Origin: Nemophila menziesii
Lineage: Eukaryota; Streptophyta; Magnoliopsida; Boraginales; Hydrophyllaceae
Direction of reading: 5' to 3'
Length of the DNA stretch: 64,000 bases
Assembly (NCBI GenBank): GCA_029959085.1
Contig: JARWIR010000002.1
Coordinates: 45,504,233 to 45,568,232, forward strand
Shown: in pieces, positions 44,413 through 56,136 of the stretch
Position numbering within the stretch: position 1 is the first letter of the stretch
How the letters are laid out: each line of letters starts with the position of its first letter
Translations under genes and position numbers: made by a program
The notes under the pieces: generated by a model
Database searches by the model: none
Seen by the model: the letters and a program-made list of their open reading frames with translations, nothing else
Told to the model about the DNA's origin: nothing

Positions 44413-46641
44413 TTATGATTTGGGTGGAGCTCTACAAGTAGATTTATTATGTCCCACCTTCTTGCAATTGCCACAACGAATTGAACTAACAACCTTCTCG
44501 GTGCATGAACGAAAGAGCTTAGTCTGAGGCCTACCAGGTGGAACCCTAACATCAGGAGCAAGAATAATCTGAGATTCTGGGACAGGGACTTCAACTTGAA
44601 AGGTAGACATAGCAGGAATGCTCTTTGAATAGGTCTTAACGTATGATGAAGTGTGAAAGTATGACTCTACATACTCGAACGGATCACGAACAGAAGCACT
44701 AGATAGTGCACATAAAGCATGCTGACACGGGACGCCGAGCTCTTGCCATTCACAACAAGAATAGGTATGGGCAGCTATATCTACCACCATAATTGGATTT
44801 GAGCCAACTTGAAACAAAGAAGCGGTGGATTGTTTAATGGTCCAAGTGCAGCTAAGACCAACATTAGTGTTATATAGCAACATAATAGCAGGACACAGTG
44901 GTGAAGTCCATTTGGATGACTTTAGAGATCGTTCATAAATCCACTGCATTAACTTAACACGAAGATCGTCAACAAGCTCACAAACAGGAAGTCCCCTTTG
45001 TCCTAAAATCCAGTAGTTAAACGACTCGACTGCATTAGAAGTCATCTCGCCATATCGTCTACCAGGGAAATAAGCATTTGCGTAATTTTCCCTTGGCAAA
45101 CCCTTTAGGAAATCTTTGACCGCCTTCATTCCTTCTAGCAGGAATTTAACCAGCTGTTGATCATAATGTGCAACAGTAGGAGCATGCGCGACTTGCTTGA
45201 GCAGATACACCATCCTTTCACGGAAAAAAGTCGTGCCGGAAATAGCAATTCTAAGGTTTTTCTCAATATGTTTAATGCAAAAACTGTGACTATCTTGAGG
45301 AAAAACATCCCTAACACCATTTAGTAGACCCTTGTGGCGGTCTGATATAAACGTGAGAGGGCGACCCTCGACAAGGGGCTTTAAAAACTGAAGAAATGCC
45401 GTCCAATTGTCGTTGTCCTCACCGGGAACAACGCCAAAAGCAACAGGGAATAAACCTTATTAGGAAAAACAGTAAAAAAGTGAGAAACAAGTACTAAAAA
45501 TGAATGTATACAAAGAGAACAAGTAATAGGTTGTTATGATACCTTGATCTCCATCCTTGGCAATAGCAACCAATAACGAGTCTTTGTACTTGGACTTGAG
45601 GAACGTAGCGTCCAGAAATAACATGGGGCGACAGGACTTAAAACTAGTAATAGAACCACCAAAAGCAAAAAAACATCTGTGGAATACCTGTGTTTCAGGA
45701 TCACAATGAACCGAGAAAGCCGTGATTGAAACAAGTTTTTTTAGCTTTATAAAGTAAGATTGCAAACGATTGAATGAAGAGCCAATATCACCGTATAGAG
45801 TGTCCTTAGCCTTATTGATAGTAGACCAAGATGTTTTGTATGAAATATCGAAACCATAACTCTCCTTTAAGACAGTCTGAATTTCTCTAGGCCTGGACGA
45901 TAGTTTAGAACGAAGTTCATCGAAAATAACACGACTGAGAATTGAAGAATCCAACCGGGTGTGTGAGGTTTTCTTGTAAACATGACCACAAGTGTGCATA
46001 TTCCTATAAGTACGCAAATACCAAAATCCGGTTGTCTTTTCAACCGATGCGTATATATACCATTTGCAACCCTGCTCGATCTTGTAAAAGCACTGCGCGC
46101 TGATGCGAGAGTTCTTGTTATTGTGAATATAGTCGAAATCAAACCCATCAACAGCAGCTTGCTTGCAAAGAACGGAACGGAACTGCTTAGCACCACCCAC
46201 AAAACACTGTCCAACACCTTCTAACCCCAATTTCCAAGAATCACTCAACATAACCGTCTTTTCATGAATAAAAAAGGCTGGATCAGGGGTAGAAGCAACA
46301 ACAGAACGAATAGGTTCAGCGGAGATTGGTTTAGAAATGCCAGATGATTCTGGAGAGGATATATTGTTGAATGAAGGGGTCCTGGAATCAGTAACATAAA
46401 TATAAATCTTGTCATACACACCACGTCCAAGAATCCACTTAATTATGCAGAAATCTGTTTCAGTTTCAAGAAGGGAGTCTTTATACTCCCCTACAGTATA
46501 AGATGTAACATCAGATTTAGATAGCTGAGGCCACCTAGACTGAACAAAATTCTTTACTGAGTTAATGCCATTCAGCTGATGAAAGGGGAGGAAAATCTGA
46601 TCAGTTCCCATCTTGAACACAACAAGCACATCTTGTATCAT
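44413..46641 (-). CDS. MULE transposase (MURA type), two exons, apparently intact
   Basis: Exon 1 runs 46641 to 45543, exon 2 from 45455 to 44413, with an 87 bp intron (donor CAAG/GTATCA, acceptor AATAAG/GT) that splits the Gly of DGDQGLFPVAFG. Total 713 codons without a stop. The N-terminal zinc-like domain includes GCKWYIYASVEKTTGFWYLR and NMHTCGH. The DDE core has Asp in LFLDATFLKSKYK, Asp in LTFISDRHKGLLNG and Glu in MTSNAVESFNYW. The SWIM region TYSCCEWQELGVPCQHAL has Tyr where the first Cys of CxC is usual. A CX2CX4HX4C knuckle lies at the C-terminus (CGNCKKVGHNKSTC). The enzyme cuts the element's terminal inverted repeats. It converges on the ULP1-like gene. A more distant upstream exon is possible but not seen. 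Confidence 0.88.
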
Positions 46642-46689
46642 TATAACTGTCAGCAACAGTAATGGGAAAAAGTGAGTAAAAACAAGGAA

Positions 46690-47110
46690 ATTAAAACTAA
46701 GAGTGTTTTAATAGAAACTGAGAGTATTCTATAAGAATCAGAGTACTCTGTAAAAACTGAGAGTAATCTAAAAAACTAAGAGTATTTAATAAAAACTGAG
46801 AGCACTCTATAAAAATCATAGTATTTAATAAAAACTGAGAGTAATATATAAAAACAGAGAGTATTCTATAAAGCTAATAGTATTTAATAAAAACTGAGAG
46901 CACTCTATAAAACTCAGAGTACTCTGTAAAAACTACGAGTAATCTATAAAACTCAGAGTACATTACCAAACTCTGAGTACTATATTATCAGTGAGTACTC
47001 CACCAATATAAACGCATAGTGTTATCGCTAAACCTAGAAAAGTCTGAGTGCTCCGAATATTTGAAAAACATAGAGTACTCTCATAAATTTAAAAACAGTG
47101 AGTATAGTAC
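46690..47110 (-). repeat. GAGTACTC repeat array upstream of the transposase gene
   Basis: Units AATAAAAACTGAGAGCACTC, AAAACTCAGAGTACTCTGTA and variants, about 12-15 units of 25-35 bp, often decayed to GAGTATT or GAGTAAT. Read on the minus strand the words are the same as in the ULP1-like gene (AGAGTACTCTGAGTTTT), so the array orientation follows transcription in both genes. Confidence 0.85.
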
Positions 47111-47514
47111 TATACTGTACTATCATGCATGCAGCGGCTGTGATAAACCCTAAAAATGGCAGATCGGAAAACATTAACGTTCAAAGAGCAAAACAATGAT
47201 ATAAACACGCAAACTGAGATGAATATACGCAATAACAATCATATCATGAACAAATCTACCATGAAACACATTAAAATGTAACAAAAACCTCTAAAACGAG
47301 CATGATATAGTCACGTAATCGTATGTTGAATGGAAAAAGTAAACATATAAGACGATATATAGTGGATATTGGGATTAAACAACGCTATTAAATATAGAAA
47401 ACACACGTAACTCACACAAACGTATGAATCTGTTGAAAAAATCAGTAAACAGAATCGAAACAAACCTTAGAACGAAGGTAACAGTTGAAAATTAATGAGA
47501 AATGCAGAAGATTA

Positions 47515-47690
47515 TGACGTGATGAATCTATGAACACAAGGGAGGAAGGTTGAAATCGGAGGGGAAGATTTGAAATAAATATGGAAAGCTTAGAAAAAGA
47601 GCTCACGAAAATGGAGAGAGAGAGGAGTAAAAGAAGCTCATGAAATTTACAAGAGAGAGAGAAAATGCAAAATAGTATATATATGAGACT
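47515..47690 (-). promoter_or_regulatory. Probable transposase promoter and CT-rich leader
   Basis: On the minus strand a CATATATATAC TATA-like box (about 47688-47678) is followed by TTTTCTCTCTCTCTTG and more CT-rich DNA. The ULP1-like gene has a similar CT-rich leader at 29815-29900. Inferred from composition only. Confidence 0.4.
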
Positions 47691-47845
47691 AAAAATCATT
47701 TGAGGGTAGAAAGGAAACAGGGGTTTTGGGTTTCATGTGTTAAAAAGTTTCTGAGGTCTTTAGTAAGAAGAGGCTCTAGTAGGGGGTGGTATCTTGAAGA
47801 GGGGTGTGTCTTCAATACCCTAAGTGTCATTTTCTTAATTTTTTT

Positions 47846-49275
47846 AAGCTAATATTTAACATGTAATCTATGTTGTAGATTATGGTTTTACAACCTAACC
47901 GATCGATTGGGACATAGCACCTAAGTAGGATTACACGGTTTTAAATCCCGCTATTTAATCTTATATATTTAGTAATTTATAATAATTTCAATTAGTCAAG
48001 TCGTAAAATCCATTTAACAATACTATAATAAATATAAAAATACTAAATTTAGAATTATAATATCAATTTATGAATTCTTGAAAGAAAGAAAAATAATAAG
48101 ATTACGTATGCGGCCATTATTTATTATTAATCGGTTTCTAGGTGGGTTAGGCGCCTTATAGGGGGGGGGGGAGTTGATGCTTAGCGGCGATTTTTACAAC
48201 ATAGCATGTAACTAGAATAAATATATATATACAAAATAGTAAGAAATATATTGAAATATTATTATATTTATTTTATGTAAACTTTTAATAAATAATAAAT
48301 TTGGAAAAATCTAGTTTTTAATTTAAATAAGGATGATATGTAATTGTAAAAAGAATTCTAAAAAATTTCAAATACTTTATAAGTAAATTGATATCATATG
48401 TATAAAAAAATATTAACAATTATTTTTAAACTTTAATATCAAATCCTTTTCAATTATTTTTCTTTTTATGAAATATCAAATCCTTTAGCTTAATTTTTTT
48501 AAAAGTATTACCGATGCAATTTTTTAAATAATTTACAATTAAACAAATCAATTTCTTTATCATGACCTTTTATAAAATTTTGTTCAGGGACTTTAAAACA
48601 TATATAAATTCATCGAAGGCTCAGTCATACTCCGACGCTCCACCTAGCTTCTAAAGAAGGTCTAACTTTGTTGCAAAGCGACTACAAGTTCAAGTTCAGT
48701 GAAAAGTAATTTAATCAAAACAGGTGCCAAAAGCAAAATATTCAGTTTCGTACCCGCATACCAAAATAAAGGAGCAGTAGCTTAGCTTCCATGATGGCTT
48801 AAAGGTTGGCATACTAAAAGAATTGGATATAAAAAATAAATCATATTATATATTAAAAATATACTATCCTCTAATGTTGTATTTATAAAAATATTTTAAA
48901 GGTTTTCAATCAATTGTTGTAGTTAGTATATTTTCATATTAGTTCATGCTTGACAAAAAAGAAGACAATTATGTGACCGTGATCTTTGGGTAACCTCAAC
49001 TATCAAAATAATCTCATCTAAAAATGTCCAATGGCTTGAGTTTTATAATTTCCAAACACAGGAGTACAAACTACCTAAATTTGAACTTTGCAACGTTATC
49101 CATGAAACCAAGAAACAATTGTTCTTTGAATTTTCATAGTGTTTGAGAATTACCATAAGTAGTCGCTCTCAAATTTTTTGACAATTTTAACTTTTTTTGA
49201 TATATCATACTTAACATAGACTTGCTATAAGTTGCCAAAAATATAACTTCGATAAATTACTTTCAAATAATTTGA
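47846..49275. other. Spacer of the duplicated pseudouridine synthase unit (B1 to C)
   Basis: Non-coding, AT-rich, colinear with 52946-55575 (minus the hAT element). Shared blocks: AGCTAATATTTAACATGTAA, CATGAAATATCAAATCCTTT and TTATGTGACCGTGATCTTTG. It also holds a run of 12 G at 48161-48172. Confidence 0.75.
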
Positions 49276-49276
49276 A

Positions 49277-51455
49277 CTATGGTGCATGTCGACACCCCCA
49301 TAAAGGCCAAGGTGCCTCAATTAAAAGAGATTGACAAGTAATCGGATGCTCAAACGACAAGCTCTCGGCATGAAGCTCATGACCATCATATCTATTCCCC
49401 TTCCACTCATATACACCCTCGTATTTCACATCTCCTCTAATAGGAATTCCAAGATACTCGCAATGTAAGCGAATTTGATGTGTTCCCCCACTTTTAGGAC
49501 ACACCCTAGTGGGGGCAAAGGTGTGATTAAATAATAGATAAATAAAGATTACACACCCTTGAGAACCACGGAACTTACTGCAAGTATCACAGATCGTTTG
49601 CAAGTTTTAATGATAAGTCAAGTTCGTTCTCAGGGATTGTATCCGTTAGATCTACTTATATTTAACAAGCGCAGATGAATTTAGATGTTTTAGAATAAAA
49701 TATAATAAGAGGAATAAATATCTGATATGAAACAAACAAATATGAATGCTGATAAATAAATATGAATGTAAGTCTAATAGATTAGGGTCACTAATATGAG
49801 TCTATTTTACTAAGTTGATATTCTAACTTGTCATAGATTAAGCATTATATATTAACCAGGATTCTAAATTCTACCTAGCCTCTATTAGGCTTAGGAGCAA
49901 CCTCTCCACTACCAAGGATTCCTGAGTAATAATTGGTGATTAAATCAAACCTTTATGACTATCTAGTTAGGCGAAGGATCCAAACTAGACGATTATGTGA
50001 TGTTGTCAATAACTAAGAATAATCCTAAAATTGGCTAAATCTAGGGTTGTAACAATAAGTCAAAACACATAATAACAATATACGCCAAGCTCAATCAATT
50101 AAAATAACAAATAGTATTATGGATTTAAAGACAAAATAATAACCCAACAATTAAAAGTAAAACTTACAGAATAAAAGCTTAGAAAGATAGTTGAGCATAA
50201 ATCTATAGCTAATTACCCTAAATATAAAGAAGGTAAAATGTAGAAGAGGAGTTTGTCACTCTCCAACTTCTTCTTCTTGTCTTCCTCTATAGGTCAGCTT
50301 GCTTCTTGGATGAATAGCTTGATTCTAAGGATGATTATTAATTTAAAGGACTAAGCTATTATTTAAAACTGAGAAAATACAAGTAAGGACTAAGCCTAAA
50401 CTTGAAACTGAGCAAGGACATGTTTACAATTGTATAAGGGTGTATTTATAGGTGTTTTGGAAGGCCTAATTCGTTTTCTTGAAGGAGAAGTATGTAGTGG
50501 ACTCCAAGCCCAACTCAAATTCGTAACCCTAAAAACATGAAATCAGACCCGTTTTTCTGTTGGTCCTAGCAGCTTCAATACGCATCCGTTTGACGCGTAT
50601 GAGTATACCAAATTCATCGTTTCGGAAAGATCTTCGACTTTTCTCTTGACCGTTTCTCCAAATTCCTCACCGTTCTTGAGATATAAGCTGATTTGTGGTC
50701 GTAGGTGCAGAAATTCAGGATTAAGGCAGCTTTTCCTTTTCCATGTTTTTAGCTTTTATTTCCTTATCTCCAATTACCATGCTTATCTCTTTCCATATCT
50801 TTTAGTATTTGACTTGAAATCTAATTAATCTCCATAATTATCTTTAAAGCTTCACACTAAATAAATAATTAAACCCAATATGCTCTAAAAATATTATTTT
50901 ACTAAATCAAGACTCAAAATAGGAAAGTGCACTATTTCTCAAGAAAATCAACTAAAAGACTTCCTAAATCACAAAAAATGATGTCTCATCCTAATATAAA
51001 TCTATCACAAATGAGGAGACATCACACCCTTACCATAATCTCAACTTCTTTCACATTTAAATCACTGCCCGATTTCTCTTCAACAATTATACTTTTCTTT
51101 TCATGATTTCCCGACCCGGAAAACTCTTCCCGTTTACCCACAAGACTTCAAATGATGTTTCTATGTCTTTAACAAATGACCCTCCGGGTAAAACACGACC
51201 CACATCTGATGCAGCGTACACTCTCCATTCTACGTGCTTCGACCGGCCCTGACCAGATTTATGTTGATTGTTCTCCATTTCGAAGCTTGCCCGATGCAAA
51301 AAGCAATGTAAGTTTTCTTAACCGTGTGATCAGTAAAGGCTTTTACTAGTTTGGCGGCTAGTTTGTGTGACTTGGTAGTTATGGTAACGCCACTTGTGTG
51401 ACGATCGAGTCTATTAGTAAGATGGAGTTCTTGTGGAATTTCCGTCATTCCTAAA
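49277..51455 (-). pseudogene. RNA pseudouridine synthase pseudogene, copy C
   Basis: The most readable copy. Minus strand from 51448: LHLTNRLDRHTSGVTITTKS (the motif with the catalytic Asp of the pseudouridine synthase fold), HTVKKTYIAFCIGQASKWRT, then in a shifted frame WRVYAASDVGRVLPGGSFVK and ETSFEVLWVNG, then, after another shift, IVEEKSGSDLNVKEVEIMVR across a solo LTR insertion at 49507-51024, and VCPKSGGTHQIRLHCEYLGI, RGDVKYEGVYEWKGN and HELHAESLSFEHPITCQ. Catalytic and C-terminal blocks are contiguous without introns. At least two frameshifts and the LTR make it a pseudogene. The plant gene closest in my reading is RNA pseudouridine synthase 1 of the RluA family. Confidence 0.82.
49507..51024 (-). 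mobile_element. Solo LTR of a second Athila-like family
   Basis: 1518 bp with target duplication CACCC at 49502-49506 and 51025-51029, inserted in copy C. In element sense it starts TGATGTCTCCTCATTTGTGA, whose complement TGAGACATCA recurs about 45 bp later, and ends CACCTTTGCCCCCACTA. The interior is unrelated at the sequence level to the main LTR family, except for the terminal palindrome and general layout. No internal region. Confidence 0.88.
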
Positions 51456-52945
51456 AATCAAAATTGACAAGTAACCGGATGCTCAAATGAAAAGCTCTCC
51501 CCATGAAGCTCGTGACCATTATATCCTTTCCCCTTACACTCATACACACCCTCATATTTCACATCTCCTTTAATAGGAATTTCAAGATGCGCGTAATAAA
51601 AAATATATCTGATGCGTTCTTCCACTTGTAGGACACACCCTTACCATAATCTCATATTCTTTAACATTAAATCTAACAAATATACCCTCGTGTTATGCAT
51701 ACTTTTCAAATTTACCCTGCAACAAGTGTATATTTACTATTTTGATATGAGCTTCATACATGGAACTGATGAAAGATAGTCGTTTATTGATAGTAACAAT
51801 AATAAACATAGAAGTTCAGCAATTATGCAGGTATGCAATATGGTTAATTGACTTAATTGAACCAATTGATCCTTTTGCTATGTGATATAAAAACATATAC
51901 CCCTAACACATGTGGTATGAAAGGAGAAAATATGTTATTGTGTTATGTTATGCAATATATTTCTCCACAACAAGGGTATGTTAACTATTTCTTGGAATAA
52001 CATAAGGGTATATTTGCTATGCTAAAAGTTAAAACACATGTGTATATGGCTAGTTTTTTATAACTAACATAACACAAGGGCCTATGTTGGAATTAACCCT
52101 AATTCGGTAACACATGGACACATAACCCAGGGACCAATGTTTACTATCATTGGAGTAGCATAGAGATATATTTGGCTTATTTCACATCACACAGGGACAG
52201 ATGTTGCAATTTACTCTAATTTGATAACACATGGACCACTGTTTACTATTTACTAGAATAAGATAGGGGAATATTTGGCTACTTAGCAGAAAACAGGGAC
52301 TAATATTGCATCTACTCTGATTCAATAACACAGGGACCAACGTTTATTATTCATTGGAATAACATAGGGGTATATTTGCCATTGTTGAAACACCAGAGAA
52401 ATTATTTACTATTTTTCAGAATAACATAGGGGTATATTTCCTACTGTGGAAACAGGGGTATATTTTCACATTCCACAAGACCAAGTTACATCTTTCTTTA
52501 ATTCAGCAACATGTCACCGTAAAATATGTAAGCAGTAACCAGTAAGGTAGGTCTAACTTTAACCCTTTTGATATATCTCGTAACAAGGTTTGAATATATG
52601 AAATGCTTACCCGACTCAATGGATTTATTGAGTAGACACGGTAGAGCCGTAGAGCTGAGAGTAAAGACTTACAGTAAACACGTTGAGGTTTATTTAGAGC
52701 AATGAGTCACTGTTATTCAAATAACACCGATTTTGCAGAGGAAGATGTGTGGTGAATGAAGATGAACTAGCCATATTTTTTTCTTTGTTTCTTTTACACT
52801 TATATTCTTGCTCATATTTTTTTGCCATAAGATCCCTGACGGTACTTTTAGAGCACAGAGACTAATGGACTTGTATTTCAAAAATCAGAAAGGGTTTAAT
52901 AACTATAATTTATTTTCTATAATAATGTTAATTTTTTTTAGCTAA
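51456..52945 (-). pseudogene. RNA pseudouridine synthase pseudogene, copy D
   Basis: Directly joined to copy C near AAATTGACAAGTAACCGG (51462-51479). It carries the C-terminal exon (about 51690-51475), the intron minisatellite (51700-52500) and exon 1 remnants (about 52800-52590), but no catalytic exon. It is the same partial arrangement as copy B1. The region 52905-52960 is the unoccupied counterpart of the MULE insertion site. Confidence 0.72.
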
Positions 52946-53956
52946 TATTTAACATGTAACTTAATGTTGTAAATTTTGGTTTCACACCTTAATTGGTTGA
53001 TTGGGACATATCATCTAAGTAGGATTACGTAATTTTGAATCCTGCTATTTTATTTAATATATAGTAGTTTTTATAATTTTAATTATTCAAGTCATAAAAT
53101 TCATCTAACAATATTATTATAAATATACAAACACTAAATTTTAAAATTATAATCAATAATTTTCTGAGAGCAAGAAAAATAAAAAGATGACCTATACGGT
53201 AATTATTTATTATTAATCGACTTCTAAATGGGTTAGGCGTCTCATTTATATTAGACGTAGGCGGTTAAGGGAGGAATTGATACGTAGGGGGCGATTTCTA
53301 CCGCATAGCATTTAACCAGAATAAATAAATAAATATATATATAATATTAAGAAATATCTTGAAATACTATTATATTTATTTTATGTAAACTTTTAATTAA
53401 TTATGAATTTGGGAAAATCTGATTTTAATTTAAATAAGGATGATATGTAATTGTGAAACGTAATTTAAAAAAGTTCAACTACTCTATAACTCTATAAGTA
53501 AATTGATATAATATGTATAAAAAATATTAACAATCATTTTTGAACGGGATATCAAATCCTTTGATTCAATTATTTTTCTTTTCATGAAATATCAAATCCT
53601 TTAGCTTAATTTTTTAAAAGGCATTACCAATGCATTTTTTAAAGTATTTACAGTTATAAAAAGAATTCTTTATCATAACCTTTTATAAAATTTTGTTCAG
53701 CGACTTTAAAACACATATAATTATTTGACTTAGATTCCTACCTTTCTCGCATACTAGAGCGGTATATTTTGTGGCAATACCAAAATAAAATAGCAGTAGC
53801 TTATGTGGTAATGGCTTAAAGATTGTCATACTAAACATTAAAAATAATATCATATTATATACTAAAAATATACTATCCTTTGATTTTGTATTAATTTTAT
53901 TTATAAAAATATTTTAAAGGTTTTCTATCAATTGTTTTAGTTAGTATATTTTCATA
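52946..53956. other. Spacer of the duplicated unit (D to E), left part
   Basis: Non-coding. Counterpart of 47846-48950, interrupted on the right by the hAT element and resuming at 55208-55575. Confidence 0.7.
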
Positions 53957-53964
53957 TTCGCTCT

Positions 53965-55199
53965 TAGGGGTGGAAATCGGATCCGAAGTTTCCAATTTCC
54001 GACTTTTTTGATCCGAAAATTCCGATTTCGGAACAACTCTTTACGGTTCCGAAATTCCGAAATTCCGATTTCCGATTTTTCCGAAAAAATAGGATCGGAA
54101 TTGGAACTACATATAAATTTCCGAAATTTCCGGGTTTTGCGATCCGATTTTATTTCCGAAATATATTTCCGATTTTATTTCTAATTTTTATTTTCGAATT
54201 GTATTTCCGATTTTACATTTCCTATATAAAATAAATAATAAATATTAATATAAGAAAAATATACAATCAGAAATGTTGAAAATTTTCATAACAAAAGAAA
54301 AAAAGAAAATCTAAATGTTGAAAAAGTTAAACACAATGATACATTTTTTTATATCAGAAAAATAAAGAAAATGATAAACCTGATAAAACCTAAAAGATAA
54401 GGCTAACCCTTTTCTTCACATTTTACATTACCTTCCCATGAAACCTAATATATGTTGATATGTAATTTGAAAAGTAATTTAAAAAATAATTCACGGTCAT
54501 TGTTTTTTGGGTCAATGCCCCAAAATATCAAAATAATATTATACTTGCCCCAAAGAATCATCCATTAACTTACTATTATATGATTACATATTTACCCTTA
54601 CACCATAAGAACTATTCCCGTCACGTACGATTCCCGTCACCGCGACGAATAATGTATAACATAAGTAGGGATAGTATAGTCAAATAATGTATAAAATAAT
54701 TCAATTGTTGATTTTATTGGGCATAAATTTTGTCATAGATGTTATTGGGCTGAAAATAATATTATTTTGATTTTTTGGGTCATTTTCCTTTGTTTTTTTT
54801 ACCTTTTGTTACTTATGTTACTTCTAATACTGTTCTTTTACCTTTTGTTACTTATCTTATTTCTGTTATGGTTCATGAACTTTATAAGTTAAGCTTTTTA
54901 ACTATTGTTACATGAAAAGTTTTATAAGTTTTGTTTTAACTATATTCATGTAAGTGATAAACTATTGCATCGATTTTCAACCCTTAGTCTTGCAATTTTC
55001 GAAACAAAAGTTCTGAAATTCCGAACCCAAATTTCCGAAATTTCCGAACAAAAATTTCCGAAATTCCGAATTCTGAATTATTTTTCCCAGTTCCGAAAAA
55101 TTGGATAGGAATTGGAACAGAAAAAATCTATTCCGAAAAAAATAGGAATTTTTCTGAAAGACCCTTTTGCCGATCTGTTCCTTCCGATTTCCACCCCTA
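53965..55199. mobile_element. Non-autonomous hAT element, 1235 bp
   Basis: Terminal inverted repeats TAGGGGTGGAAATCGGA / TCCGATTTCCACCCCTA (one slight mismatch) are flanked by an 8 bp target duplication TTCGCTCT (53957-53964) and TTCGTTCT (55200-55207), one difference. Eight-bp duplications and TAGGGGTG ends are hAT hallmarks. The first 250 and last 200 bp consist of many inverted and direct copies of TTCCGAAA/TTTCCGAT words. No transposase frame is present. Confidence 0.88.
54508..54790. mobile_element. MITE nested in the hAT element
   Basis: About 280 bp with inverted ends: GCCCCAAAATATCAAAATAA at 54516 against the complement of TTATTTTGATTTTTTGGGTC near 54761-54781, about 30 bp with a few mismatches. 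The target duplication is uncertain. No coding content. Confidence 0.6.
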
Positions 55200-56136
55200 T
55201 TCGTTCTTGTGACAATTATGTGACCGTGATCTTTGGGTAACCTCAACTATCAAAATGATCTCATCTAGAAATGTCCAATGGCTTGAGTTTTATAATTTCC
55301 AAACACGGAGTACAAAGTATTAAATATGTAATTCGGAGTTTAAGTACCGCCTAAATCTGAACTTTGCAAGAAACCAAGAAACAATTGTTCTTTGAATTTT
55401 CATTTACCAAAATAACTTAGTAAGTGTGTTTGAGAATTACCATAAATAGTCACTCTCAAAAAAATTGACAATTTTTTCCTTTTTGATGCATAAGTACTTA
55501 ACGTAGACTTGCTATAAGTTGCCAAAAATGTAACTTTGATAAATCTCGTTCAAATAAATTTGAACTATGGTGCATATTGACACTCCCATAAAGATAGAGG
55601 AGCCTCAATAAAAAGAGTGTGACAAGTAATCGGATGCTCAAACTACAAGCTCTCAGCATGAAGCTCATGACCATCCTATCGTTTCCCCTTCCACTCATAT
55701 ACACCCTCGTATTTTACATCTCCTCCAATAGGAATTTCAAGATACTCGCAATGTAAACGAATTTGATGCATTCTCCCACTTTTAGGACACACCCTTACCA
55801 TAATTGTTGGAAATAATATGTAGAAATTTAAGTAATGAAAAAGAAAGTAGGATGAATATAAATAAGGCTACTTCTAGTTTGAGTAGACACTTATATTTTT
55901 CTTGTTTGAATGATGAATCAAGTTCTCTACATGATGACTCTTATATAGGCCACTTGAGATACTTGAAGAGACACTTACAGAAAACAATGAATGTAAACTC
56001 TTTAAAGATACAACAGATAGACTCTAAGAGACTCTTGTAGATTCACTGGATATAGACTAAGAGATACAAAGAATGGACTCAAGAGTCTTATCTAAATTCA
56101 ATGTATTCAAAAATATCAATTTTAACACTCCCTCTT

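Larger units (their letters stand above)
28103..47836. mobile_element. Mutator-like element of KAONASHI (ULP1-carrying) type, with two later insertions
   Basis: The limits come from comparing with the empty site in copy D (52900-52960): left flank ...AATGCTAATCTTTTT and right flank AATTTTTTTAAGCTAATATT. A 9 bp target duplication AAT(C/T)TTTTT with one mismatch lies at 28094-28102 and 47837-47845. The ends are imperfect inverted repeats sharing TAGGGT-TT--AGACAC (from 28118 inward, and reversed from 47821). Inside are a ULP1-like gene on plus and a MURA transposase on minus, converging. Without the solo LTR and the Athila derivative the element would be about 9.3 kb. MULEs that captured a ULP1-type peptidase are known in plants, so the class is described; this copy's repeat content is the unusual part. 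Confidence 0.8.

Noticed and set aside
51087..51448. Two overlapping minus-strand frames that could be read as a small intact gene
   Set aside because: They are two frames of one pseudouridine synthase block separated by a frameshift, and their flanks are the remaining broken parts of copy C.
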